Below are positions 12,315 through 22,320 of a stretch of 64,000 nucleotides of DNA, piece after piece (positions within the stretch are counted from its first letter, which is position 1; every line of letters starts with the position of its first letter). The notes beneath the pieces are model-generated. The model made no database searches. It was not told the DNA's origin and saw only the letters and a list, made by a program, of their open reading frames with translations. The DNA is taken from contig JAMPIQ010000001.1 of the NCBI GenBank assembly GCA_024699855.1, forward strand, positions 8,060,001 to 8,124,000. The letters run 5' to 3'. The DNA comes from Aphelenchoides besseyi. Its lineage: Eukaryota; Nematoda; Chromadorea; Rhabditida; Aphelenchoididae. Both the position numbers and the translations under genes were made by a program.

Positions 12315-13766
12315 CGCGCCGATGAATGACGACTGAGCGTAAGCGCAGCAGCCGATCATTTTGTGTGCCCACGAATTACAATGAAAACTTCCGGCGTACG
12401 TAAAAGACCAAAAAAAATTAGAGCTTTTCTTTGGTTTAAATCCGATTACCTCATCGGGTGATCAAATAATCACCGATAATTTTAGAAATTGGAATGATAG
12501 AGAAAATAAAAGAGCACAAAAGAAGTTCCCTTCATTTACCAAAGACACTGTTTCTTGTCTGCAAATCGACGGCATTTGAATTGAACGTTCCGATCTTTTT
12601 GCGCGCAAAAACGGCAAAATTCAGGACATTCGCTGAAGAAGAAATCGAGCGGGAAAGATTTCGTTCGAATGCTGAGAGATCACAGTTTAATTTGAGGGCT
12701 TCAACTTCTGATGCAGGTTCGGCCTGCGGAACAAAGCGTATTAGATCATTCGTCATAACTTTGTGTTGACTTCGATTCTGCTGCAAAGAAATTGTTGGTT
12801 TCTGGTTCACAAGTTTAAAAAATGTTTACTAGATTGATGTCAAAGAAATTTCCAAAAACTGTTGATGAGATTATTAGTTAGATGTGGGTATGTCCTTTTC
12901 GTTTTTGTACATTTAACTTGAGGTCAAAAAAAACGAAGCTCAATCTTCAAACCCACTTTTATGTCGATAACCGAATCGAAGTCATCTTCCACGCGTGTAA
13001 CGTAAGAGATCTGGTGATAAGGTGTTTTGGCCACTTCTAAAGTGTTCGCGAATTGGTTGCGTTCTTCGACAACCATCATCAAACTACTCTACGAACAAAA
13101 ACACTGATTCAACAATCAAATTGCTTTTAATTTGGAGTTTGAACTTCAAATTAGGTAGACCATTTGCATTGCTCTTCAACGCAGATAATTCGACTTCTGG
13201 TTTATTTGCATTTTAGATTCTTAAGCTCAATGTGTTCAAATTCAATCAAGATTTCATACTCTTTTTGTGTTCTTCGCTATTTTGATGAAGATGATGGAAT
13301 GTCTGGAAATGTCAACAAAATCATAAGAACATCGTCTCCGAACGAATCAATGTTTGAAATAAATCAACAGTTTCATGTTCTGTAAACTGCTTTTCAGTCG
13401 AGATATTTGCGCTTCCAGCATCCAAGTATTGTCTATTCGTTCAATATGAAGTTCACGCACAATAAACAATTTTCTTTCCTACTAAAGTAAGAACTGATTC
13501 GTATTAAACGTATCACAATTTTTCCATCAAAGTAGTTTGTTATTTGGACACTAGACGACTATCGATGCTTAACAAGTACAAGCGCTCTGTGCGGCATTCA
13601 AGCTCTAATACAACCTGCGAGTACAATAAAGTTTTTATTTTCATGAGGATTTCGGTGCCCAACGAATTATGTTAACAAATAAGCTTAGAAGGTTAATCGC
13701 CTGATAATGAATAATTTAGTTCAATCAAGAATAGACACAGTCTGGTGTTGGACCACAACCAGTGGC
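12315..13766. other. Intergenic, no supported gene
   Basis: Open frames at 12532-12810 (-, 92 codons) and 13745-14020 (+, antisense to delta-COP) lack splice support or recognisable domains. The 92-codon frame is serine-rich and could be an exon, but I cannot connect it to a start or partner exons. No repeats or RNA genes were seen. Confidence 0.45.
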
Positions 13767-15685
13767 TTAAACAATGTCGTACTTTTCGGTTGCCATTCGA
13801 GTTTCTGACGAAAAAGTTACCGGCTCATCCGATTCAAACTGAGTCACTTGTTCAACCTATAAATGCGATTGAATTCCAACGCAAAAAGAAGGCAACTCAC
13901 TCCAATTTGACAGTAAAGTTGCTCCGAATAGAAGGAAACATGAACGGGGAAGAAATGATCCGAATCACCGTTTGGAACTTCGAACTCCAATGCGCCGGTT
14001 TTGTTCGTCTCATCAACTGATGGAATCGTCCACAACAAAACGTTCTTCGATTTCAAATATTCATAGTTGCCTTCACATTCCGAAACGACGGGAGCAGTAG
14101 CAATTCTAAATAAAAAGTGAGCGAAACAGAAGAATAAACGTACGGCAATGGTACGGTGATTTCAACGCCATTTAATACCAGATCCTCGCGTTGCAATGTA
14201 TACTCGATGTTCACCGTACATCCACTCGACGATTCGTTTGGCCAAACAGTCACTGAAAGAGTTATGTTGTCAAAAAATTCTTATTATAAACTCACGAGTG
14301 AACGGCAACGAAGATTCTTCTTTCAATTGTAATCGCCATTTCAAAATGTCCACATCGCGATTCACGGGGAACGGCTTTTGCGGGTTTTTAAGTCGCAAAA
14401 TTGATTGACTTTGCCAAGCTGATTTGTCCAAGTGCGGATGCACTTGAAGTTGTGTGCCCGATTCGTCTTGATTCTTTGCATGAATTGCGACGGTATTCAA
14501 TTGAGAGCCCGTGATGTTCAGGTTTACGCTTCCGATAATCTCCGCCGCTTCTAAAACTCCGTCTCGTTTAACTGTTGCCACCACTTTCTCGATCAGCTTC
14601 AGGTGAACGCTTTCGCGATTGATCGATTCGACAGCAGCGGCCGCAGCAGCAATCGAAGATCCTCCACGCTAAATGAACAATGAAAATGAGTTGACGAAGA
14701 AAACCAACCGAAACATCGGCGTCAGCAACTCGTTGACCTTCTTGTCGAAGTTGTTGAACGAATGTGTCGACAGTACCCGTCTTTTTGCCCAATTTTAACG
14801 CTTTCCCACCGCCGGCTGCTGCTTTCGATTTGGCCATCGAACTGAATGTATCGCCAATCGACGAAGCAGAAGTGAAATCACTCGAAGCCGCCGGTGATTT
14901 GTAGGTACTTGAAGAACTGATCGATGAGCCTAGAACAAAATATAATCTTGTTATCAGCTGGCTAATTTACCCATTGATGCAGCAGCTCCACCGCGTCCGA
15001 AACCACTGCCTTGAATTCCACCCATTGCTTTCTTCTTTGCATCCCGTTTCATTTCCTTAATTTTCTCTTCCATGTTGCTCTTTGCAGCTCGTTGTTGTGC
15101 CTAAACTAAAATCAACAAAATTCAATGATTTTCGACCTACAATTTGGATTTGGTTAAACACCCGCTCTTCGTGCGAATCCATTTCAGTGAACGTGCGAAT
15201 TTGAGCCAAGTTCACGTTCTCGCGATGTCCAAGAGCAACGACTTCGTCGAAAGCGAAAATCAATTCAAATGCATTGGACAGAATCTCACTTTCTTCGTTT
15301 GAACGACAGTATTCGGGAATCTAAAGCCGAGAAATACAACGACAACAAATGCATCGACTCACGATTCGAGCAAACAACCGTAGAGTCTCCAAATCCTCAA
15401 GGATATTCGATGTTTTGGTTGTGACCAAGCACATGTATATTTGATCCAACGGTTGATAGACGTAACGAACCGAGTCGGTTTCAATGAACGTGTGCTGTCG
15501 TTGTCCTTTCTCGGCGCTAACCAACTTCGGAAACGCATCCAACAATCCTTCCAAACGTGCACGAGTCATCTCAGAAACAAATTGCCGAGACAAAAGCACT
15601 GAAATCAAATATCACTTAAAACAACCAAGTACTCGAGCTTACATTTGCCGGATTTTGTAAAAACAGCAGCCGTGATTAAGACCAT
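13767..15685 (-). CDS. arcn1: Coatomer subunit delta (delta-COP, archain)
   Basis: Delta-COP is part of the COPI coat that returns cargo from Golgi to ER. The N-terminal longin-like part begins [14 protein letters not shown]. It continues [21 protein letters not shown] and [20 protein letters not shown], then [13 protein letters not shown] and [20 protein letters not shown], all near-identical to animal delta-COP. A linker rich in R, K and Q follows, then the mu-homology domain with [39 protein letters not shown] and the [13 protein letters not shown] block. The end reads [17 protein letters not shown] and stop at 13767, matching the conserved C-terminal form. At least six short introns are used. 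The start codon is the only plausible one. It appears complete and functional. Confidence 0.95.
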
Positions 15686-16258
15686 CTTCAAATGTTTTGA
15701 TGTTACTCGATTTGCAAATCAGCAACAACTAAAACGACCGCATCAACGAAGTGAAACGTGGCGCGACAGCAATGTGAACGGACTTGTAAACGCGAAATCT
15801 CCTCGTTTGATCGGTGTATTGATTTGTTCGCTTGTTGCTAACTAACGCTATTTTAAGAGAACGATAATCATCTCCAACATGAAAATGGATAACTTACGGA
15901 TTAATAGTGTTTATGCATTGATTGAATCTTGCATCAATACTCTTTGAGGTTGGTCGGAAATTTAACTAGAGAAGCATCGTACAAGATCCAATCAAGTACA
16001 CGTCGACAAGTGTAATTAAAGCTCGACGTCCTCAGATTGGTACCAAAATCGTTGTGGTTTTCCTAATCTAGCACCAAAGAAGATTACGACGCATTTCATC
16101 GCAAATAGTTTCAATAGTATAAGAACGGCATATTAACGGCAAAGGAAAATATCTTCAATCATAAACTGTCGGCTTAAAGATGAGAAGTTAGTTGGCGCAC
16201 AAACGTAATGACTGTTTATTTCTTAAGACTCGTATTGAAGTAAAATATAAGGAAAAAA
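15686..16258. other. Intergenic between delta-COP start and repeat copy B
   Basis: About 570 bp hold the delta-COP upstream region. I see no gene, repeat or RNA structure here beyond AT-rich sequence. Confidence 0.5.
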
Positions 16259-16680
16259 CAGCGAAGAAAAATTTGATTGCTGACATAGATTCTAGCATAA
16301 AGATGACTTTGTAGGCACCAATAAATGATAATTGCAAAACATTGAAGCTCATGGGCATAAGTTGTTGCTCAGTGCTTTGAAGTCATTTTGCAAATGTTAC
16401 AGGAGTTCCTTGTGGTTTCATTTGTAGATGATCCTAAGGCATTTGAACAATTATGGTCAGAATAGATTGTACTAATGAAGGGCTTAGATTTGTGTTTGAG
16501 TTTAAGCGCCCATTATAATCAAATTACATGATCACTTTTTTCCATATATTCGAATGGCATTTTATAGGTTTATTAGGTACGTAAAAAAGACAGTTTTAAA
16601 GCAACTTCAATTTGCACGAAATCGTTCTCGACTTGGTCATCTCAATATAAGGAGCTGTTACAATTATGTTTGCGAGAATA
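16259..16680. repeat. Noncoding repeat, copy B (about 422 bp)
   Basis: Same-orientation partner of 11432-11859, 4.8 kb away. The core is nearly unchanged, for example around TTGCTGACATAGATTCTAGC and GGCACCAATAAATGATAATTG. Sequence on either side diverges quickly, although the adjoining minus-strand gene ends are still distantly alignable. Confidence 0.9.
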
Positions 16681-16743
16681 CCGGTCAGTAGATCACAAAT
16701 GGAGTTCGTGTATAAAAGAATAGTGGGTACAACAAGGAACAAG

Positions 16744-18140
16744 CTAATTGTTGTTAAGTTTAATCGACTCGTCATCACCCAATGTAAGTGGATCCAAGTC
16801 AACGGTAAAACGTGAAATGATACAACCGTTTGACAGATTCCATCGAAAGTCCAATTCGTAACGTTGCTTATCAAGCACATCATTTTTATTCCTATTGGGC
16901 TCTGGAACGATGTGCTTAGCATAATGTAGTTGATTGAACCGTTTAGTCTTGAGTATCTTCTTTACTAGTTGCTTCACAACCTAAAAATAAACTTAAATTG
17001 CGTCTCATAAATGTGTTTTACCTTTTTGGGCTGAGGTTTGCGTATTTTGATCGAGTAGTCAAGTTTCATGTAAGGAATTGAAGCCTGTTGCAGCTTCTCA
17101 ATCTTCTTGCATTCCTTTCTTATCCAAACAACTAGCTTTTGTAGATTAAACTGAAATATCGACCACTTTATGTTTGTATCAAAATAGGTAACCCACCTGC
17201 CAGGATATGGTATGTTCAGTTTCCACTATCAACTCGCTCAAATTAGAAAAAAACGGCATCATTCGAGTTAGTTTTCAAATGATGTCATAATTTCTGTTCG
17301 AACTTTTCCAACAAAAAGCCAGTTTCTTGACAGAAGGACATATTGGAAAATTATCAAAGAACTTGTCGTCAATAGTCGCTAAAAGCTTTTGAATACGTTT
17401 TTATCAGAAATCTTACCGTTGAATCGTGGACAATTTCCTTATCGTTTCCGGCCACAATTTCTTTAATTCGATGTTTGGACAGCACTTGCTTGAGTTGATC
17501 TAAACGAAATCTGATATGGTATATCGAGATACTTACAAAGATCTTCGATACTCAAAAAGGCAATCGTTTAAATCGAGCTGTCGCACTTCCGATGAACCAA
17601 GCAATGATTTCGCACCACATAGAAGATAATATAACTGTTTTTGTAGTTGCCTGATGCTACCACCATGATTTTGAGCCTCATCTATATCGCTCGAAAGATT
17701 CAGTGCAATGCGCCCTAAAATAAAGTCGACTTAAGATAATACGGCAAATAAGAACCTGTGAAAATTCTGTTAACAGCCGAGAACTCGTCTGCGTACTCGT
17801 GCTCGTATTCAATTAGAGCCACACATTGTACAATTAGTAGTCGATTCCAAGTTTGAATCTCCTTCAACGTTAACTTGAAGGACGTTGCCCAGGTCCCAAT
17901 CTCTTTGTCCTTTATTGCTGAGACAGAGAATTTCTTCTCGTTGCCACGGTAGTATAATACACCAAAATGATAGATCCGGTACAATTGAGACGCGCGCAGG
18001 TCTCATGAGATCAACTGAAGACTATTGGTTAGAAGGACCCGTGATAATAGAAAAACTAACCAAGTATTTGGAACACTCGAAAGCTGATATCGTCTTGTCG
18101 TCTGGACGGCGACACACATACTTGATCCTGTTTAAGCAAA
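16744..18140 (-). pseudogene. F-box/leucine-rich-repeat-like gene, probably decayed
   Basis: Several minus-strand exons with short introns read as a coherent but damaged protein. Near 18090-17980 an F-box-like stretch reads DDISFRVFQIL then DLRASQLYRIYHFGVLYY. A leucine-rich part follows (RQLDLNDCLFEY; FDNFPICPSVKKLAFCW; FFSNLSELIVETEH), and the protein ends RFTVDLDPLTLGDDESIK with stop at 16744. An in-frame TGA at 17275-17277 interrupts an otherwise open exon. Two other junctions, near 17540-17515 and 17430-17385, keep frame only with a 26-bp intron or not at all. No start codon fits the F-box exon, so the 5' limit is approximate. The F-box assignment is inference from pattern. A functional gene with unusual splicing remains possible. 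Confidence 0.45.
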
Positions 18141-18553
18141 ATTGCTTTTGAGTAGATAGTTCATTTTTCTCCAGACATTTCGGTTCAAAAATGTACCAGA
18201 GTACAATAAAAGCTCGACTGATCGGTTGGGTGAAAGTGGGATGAGTGAGTGACAAAAAAGGCAAATCGGCGTCCCCAGCGCATATCACTTGGTGGGCGAC
18301 GCGGGAAGAAATCGCGCAAACGCCCTTTTTGCCGCGTCCAAGCCGGAAAGGACCAACTGACCGGTGCGGATATTGACCACTGACGCGTTTGTCGAAAAAG
18401 CGTCAAAAGTTACTGACAAGAACTTGACATTGCATTGTGTAAATGAGGTTCTGATCACTTCTGAGAAGTTATCTGAATTGTGAGATGTTAAGTGACATGT
18501 TTTTTAAACGTGACTCCAAAGCCCATAGTTTGCAGTAGAATTTACACAAAGTT

Positions 18554-18712
18554 ATGACGAGTGGTCTAATGCGGTTGTTCCGAAGGCAGAACCTGCGTCA
18601 AAATTTGCGATTCACAACACTGACAGCCGATTCGAGCAGATTACATGAAGATCCAAAAACTCGCATTAATGGGTTAGATTTTATTGTACATCTAATAAAC
18701 AACTTATTCTAA
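18554..18712 (+). CDS. Possible 52-residue ORF with basic N terminus
   Basis: An ATG frame begins MTSGLMRLFRRQNLRQNLRF, arginine-rich without acidic residues, like a mitochondrial presequence, and ends at TAA 18710-18712. It overlaps the stop of the convergent Mpv17-like gene by a few bases. No domain is recognised and it may be chance. It is listed because of the presequence-like composition. Confidence 0.2.
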   Translation: MTSGLMRLFRRQNLRQNLRFTTLTADSSRLHEDPKTRINGLDFIVHLINNLF

Positions 18713-19422
18713 TGGCGGAATTGGTTCTTGCGATTGAGTTTTGAACGAAAGGAATGCGTTCCAAACAAGAGCAGCCATTTGAACTACGATGACTCGATAA
18801 CGAAGTGGAACAATCTGCAAACACTTAAGATGAAAGAGAACGTGCACAGTAACTTGCGCTAAAATTCAAAATCTGAACAAATGGCCAATACAAAATGCTG
18901 CGCTTGTAAATGTCAAAGAAGTGCTCTTGCAATTTGTCCCACGATTGAGATATCGAGTATCCTTGGAGCAAATGCAAATTGAAAATAATCGAAGCAGAAA
19001 AGGGTGGAGCAAAAAAAATCTGAAAGAACCATATATGTTTGAGTTTTTCAAACTACCTGATCGACCATAACACGTTTCAACGGTGAAAATCGTGTATTTC
19101 CCGGAATACGATCCAACACTTTAAACCACTGGCTTAAGATTGGAGCCTAACACAAATATTGTCGTGCTTAAATTCGTTTGCAAACTTACGATATAGAAGG
19201 TTGGAAGAACAAAAAATCGCAATCCTCGAATTGGATCATAGTCTGGAAGTGATCGTCGATCCACTAAGAACTGACACGTCGCATCGCCCAGAATTCCAAT
19301 GCAACCTAGTAAAAAAGTAAATGGTTGTGTTCAGCTGATTAATTACCAGCTGAAAGTGCTTGTGTGGTCAGTGGTCGTACAACCAACCAGCGTTGATAGG
19401 AAGCAATGGCTGAACGGAACAT
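18704..19422 (-). CDS. Mpv17/PMP22 family membrane protein (Mpv17-like)
   Basis: Mpv17 proteins are four-helix proteins of the inner mitochondrial or peroxisomal membrane. In animals, loss of Mpv17 depletes mitochondrial DNA. The start at 19422 gives MFRSAIASYQRWLVVRPLTT, then AGCIGILGDATCQFLVDRR, the family's first helix with its GD motif. APILSQWFKVLDRIPG, KRVMVDQ and ILYWPFVQILNFSIVPLRYR follow in the usual order. The end is ALVWNAFLSFKTQ...PPLE. The exon ending LNFS uses a GC donor (GCAAGTT, 18851-18857), which gives a 43-bp GC-AG intron that keeps the conserved reading frame. It lies 190 bp downstream of a second family member on the same strand, so the two may be a tandem duplicate transcribed together. 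Human MPV17 is closest by memory. Confidence 0.9.
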
Positions 19423-19612
19423 CGATTGATTGGTTTCTATCCGTCTGATACATAATATTCGTCCTTTCAATTTGCGATTCGGTATAAAGTTCTATTGATT
19501 TTGTGTAAATGACAACAGTTTTTGAGCAGATTTGATTAGTAGACATTGTTAGCGTAAATTTTATTGTCAACAAACAATTTGTACAACAAAACAACTAAGA
19601 AACAAAAACTAT

Positions 19613-20273
19613 TTAAATATCGTTGACTTTATTATCCGCTTTCATCATGAAACTCAGGTAAATATTCTAAAAAATAGTTTGTCGCATTAAAGGCAAACAT
19701 ACCCAAAACATTCCAATGAATTGAAGGAATACAATGCGGTAGTTTAACGGAATCTAAATAAACCGATATAATGAGAACTAATCGCAAACTTACAAGACTC
19801 ATGTTAATGATCTGAACCAACGGCCAAACCTTGTAATTGGTTGCAATCACTGTCGGGAAGATAGATTTCACGCGTGCAATAGAGTAGTCAACTGATCTTG
19901 ACTGAAGCAGTTGAACGGAAAAAAGCATCAACGATGTCAAAAGTGGTGCAGCTACGATTTGGTCAGCCAACATCTTCTTAACGCCGGTCATAAAACGGGT
20001 TTGACTTGGACGAATGTGTTTCTCTAGAAATCGAAACCATTTAAACTGAATTGGAGCCTAAATTAAAATCAAGATTACCAAACAAATATTTCGATTTACC
20101 GCAATACAAGAGATCACAAAACCAAATCGCAACGATCGATACATGTCCCACTTTTGTTGTTTCTCAACGATCAATTGACACGCCACATCTCCAGTAATAG
20201 CCAATGAACCGGCCATTGATGATTGCATTAGGAATGTCTTTGATGGAGCAATTTTTGTCCAAATAGAAGCCAT
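19613..20273 (-). CDS. Mpv17/PMP22 family membrane protein, second copy
   Basis: The start at 20273 gives MASIWTKIAPSKTFLMQSSM, then AGSLAITGDVACQLIVEKQQ with the helix 1 GD motif. APIQFKWFRFLEKHIRPS, KKMLADQIVAAPL and PTVIATNYKVWPLVQIINMS come next. After a 40-bp intron the protein reads IPLNYRIVFLQFIGMFWNIY, and it ends ...MKADNKVNDI. All family landmarks are present and the length is normal. It differs clearly from the downstream copy at 18704-19422, so the duplication is old. An alternative reading without the last two introns would end at 19632, but it breaks the family's conserved IPLxYR/WNxYLS region, so I prefer the spliced form. Confidence 0.9.
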
Positions 20274-21200
20274 GATATCAGCCTTTAAATAATTTACCTA
20301 AAACACAATCAATTGAAAAAGTGCCAAACAATAATTAACGATTTATGATTAGTACACGAAAAATAAAATTTACGGCTTACCTGATACAGTGCGCAAAATC
20401 GGTAGTTAACCGTAAACAAGCGCACAGTACGAAGAAGACAGAACGGGAGTAAGAGCGATCGTTTTCGCAGACACAGTTCGAACAAAACAACGCCGTGAAG
20501 TAACCAACATCACAAACAAACCCGAGGACTCGCCGTTCAAAGCTCACTTGTTTACAAGAACACGAACGCTTAGGAATCTTTGAGTTCCGAATAATTTCAA
20601 AACAACGAAAACAAGGAGTTAAATTTGCGTCTGCTGAGCTTCGTGTATCACAACGATATTCTGTGATGCAGCGTCATTGTTGGCCAAACGTTTGTTCTTT
20701 CGTGTTTGTCACACGCACTCTCTGCCATGAGAAAGCACTGACGGACTGTGTACTCAACCGCCCCCTACCATTTAAGGAAAAGGACGTTGGCAAGCCACCT
20801 CATACGTTTGTTCTGCGTCACTTTATCTGTTGGGTTGCGTTGTGATAAGTGATTAAACAAAGGTACGTCTTCCGTCGATAGTTTAAACTATTTGAGGGCC
20901 GATTGTGCGGTTTTCAATTTTCTGTACGATCGAAACATTTCGCTTTTATTCACTTTGGTTGTCCACGTTCATTTCTTCGTGAATTTTAGCGTTTCCGTGG
21001 TTGGTAAATGAAAGCGCGAGAAAATGTGGAGGTGAATTGTGTTGGACCTGATGGTCGAAATGATGTTGTTGGACGTTGGATGAGGAAAAGAAAATGAAAA
21101 TTGGGAACGAAATGTTGGAACTGACACTCTTTGGGCTCTTTGGTTTTTGTGTTTGCGAATGCGCGCTGAATGGTTTGATGGACTCCGAAGATCGGAACTC
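20274..21200. other. Intergenic between Mpv17-like genes and SR protein
   Basis: No gene is supported. It is the shared upstream region of the minus-strand Mpv17 genes and the plus-strand SR gene. I see no repeat or RNA gene. Confidence 0.45.
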
Positions 21201-21308
21201 ATGAATCTGTTGGCGATCGTTTTGTTTCTCTTATGTTTATTTTCTTGGGCGAAGAGCTGTTCTAACTCTCATGCCACGACAACCGAAAAGAGTACGTCAA
21301 ATGGTTAA
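21201..21308 (+). CDS. Orphan signal-peptide ORF, possible relic exon
   Basis: The frame encodes MNLLAIVLFLLCLFSWAKSC followed by SNSHATTTEKS and stop, 35 residues in all. It is a textbook signal peptide with a Ser/Thr-rich start, very like the first exons of the C6 secreted proteins at 42855 and 43597 (FSCAATTPGT; DSCAATSTY). A GTACGT donor lies near its end, but the next acceptor belongs to the SR protein ATG and would be out of frame. It may be a relic or mis-spliced exon, or a very small secreted peptide. Confidence 0.3.
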   Translation: MNLLAIVLFLLCLFSWAKSCSNSHATTTEKSTSNG

Positions 21309-21400
21309 ACTTCTTAGCTGCTTCATCAAGAGCGACGCGACCGATTTATCGCTTTTGCCACTTCAATCTTATTTCCCTTCCAATCATTTTGTTTTTCTAG

Positions 21401-22156
21401 ATGTCTCGTTCACCTTCACCAGCAGTTCGTGAGAGTCGTCGAAGCCGATCGCCGGAAGCCCGCAAGTCCCATCGACGTAGTCGTACCTACAGTCAGAGCC
21501 GCAGTCGAAGTCGCAGTCCGGCACAATGCAAGGTAATGAACGAAAGCAGATTTTCGTAATTAACTTTTGACTGTTTTAGCGTTTGCACATTGCAAACATC
21601 GACGATTCCGTTCGTCGTCGAGACATCGAAGATTGTTATGGAAAATTTGGAAAACTGTCTGATATTTGGGTTGCCAGCTATGTAAGTGAAGACGAATTCG
21701 ATAAACTTGAATGCTCGGTTTTTAGCCCCCATTCTACGCATTCGTTGTCTACGAACATTCTGACGACGCTGCAAAGGCATTGGAGAAAATGCGCAGTGGT
21801 TACGTTCGAGACTGCAAAGTCAAAACATCAATTGCATTGCCGCGAAATCAGAACGGTGGAGGAGGACGTCGTTTCAATGGGGGAGGCCGTTTCGGAGGAG
21901 GCGGCGGAGGCGGACGATACGATCGTTACGATGATCGTAGAAATGGGTATGTTTCCTGAAGTTCTACGCAGTAATTTAATGCGAATTTAAGGGACAGAGG
22001 CCGCGGCAGATCGCGTTCTCGTTCTCCACGTGATCGTCGTTCCAATCGTCGTTCTGCATCTCCACCTGCTCGCAGCAGCCGTCGTGAGTACATTTGATTA
22101 CTAAGAAGCGAATTGCTTTGTTTTTAGGTCGTCGCGATTCTGACGACTCACGTTAA
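21401..22156 (+). CDS. SR-type splicing factor with RS-RRM-Gly-RS order
   Basis: This should bind pre-mRNA and regulate splice-site choice in the nucleus. Exon 1 (21401-21532) encodes an RS-rich N terminus (MSRSPSPAVRESRRSRSPEA). The RRM follows, with RNP2-like RLHIANI, then FGKLSDIWVASYPPFYAFVV containing the RNP1 region, then VRDCKVKTSIALP. A glycine tract (GGRRFNGGGRFGGGGGGG) leads to a second RS region, and the protein ends RRRDSDDSR at 22154-22156. The RRM resembles SRSF3/SRSF7, but RS segments on both sides recall Tra2, so the ortholog group is open. Five exons, all in phase. Start ATG follows a TTTTTCTAG that may be a trans-splice or 5' UTR acceptor. Confidence 0.88.
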
Positions 22157-22320
22157 AATACGTCCGTCAATATTGTAACAAACATCCGACTAACTATCTT
22201 CTTTTTATCTTCAGTTTATGACCGTTGTTCTGTTTTGGACATCGAAAATTGTGATATTTTCTATGTTTTCTTTCGTAAAATCGTCGGATAAACTCATTAT
22301 TTTTTATTAGCACCAAGAAT

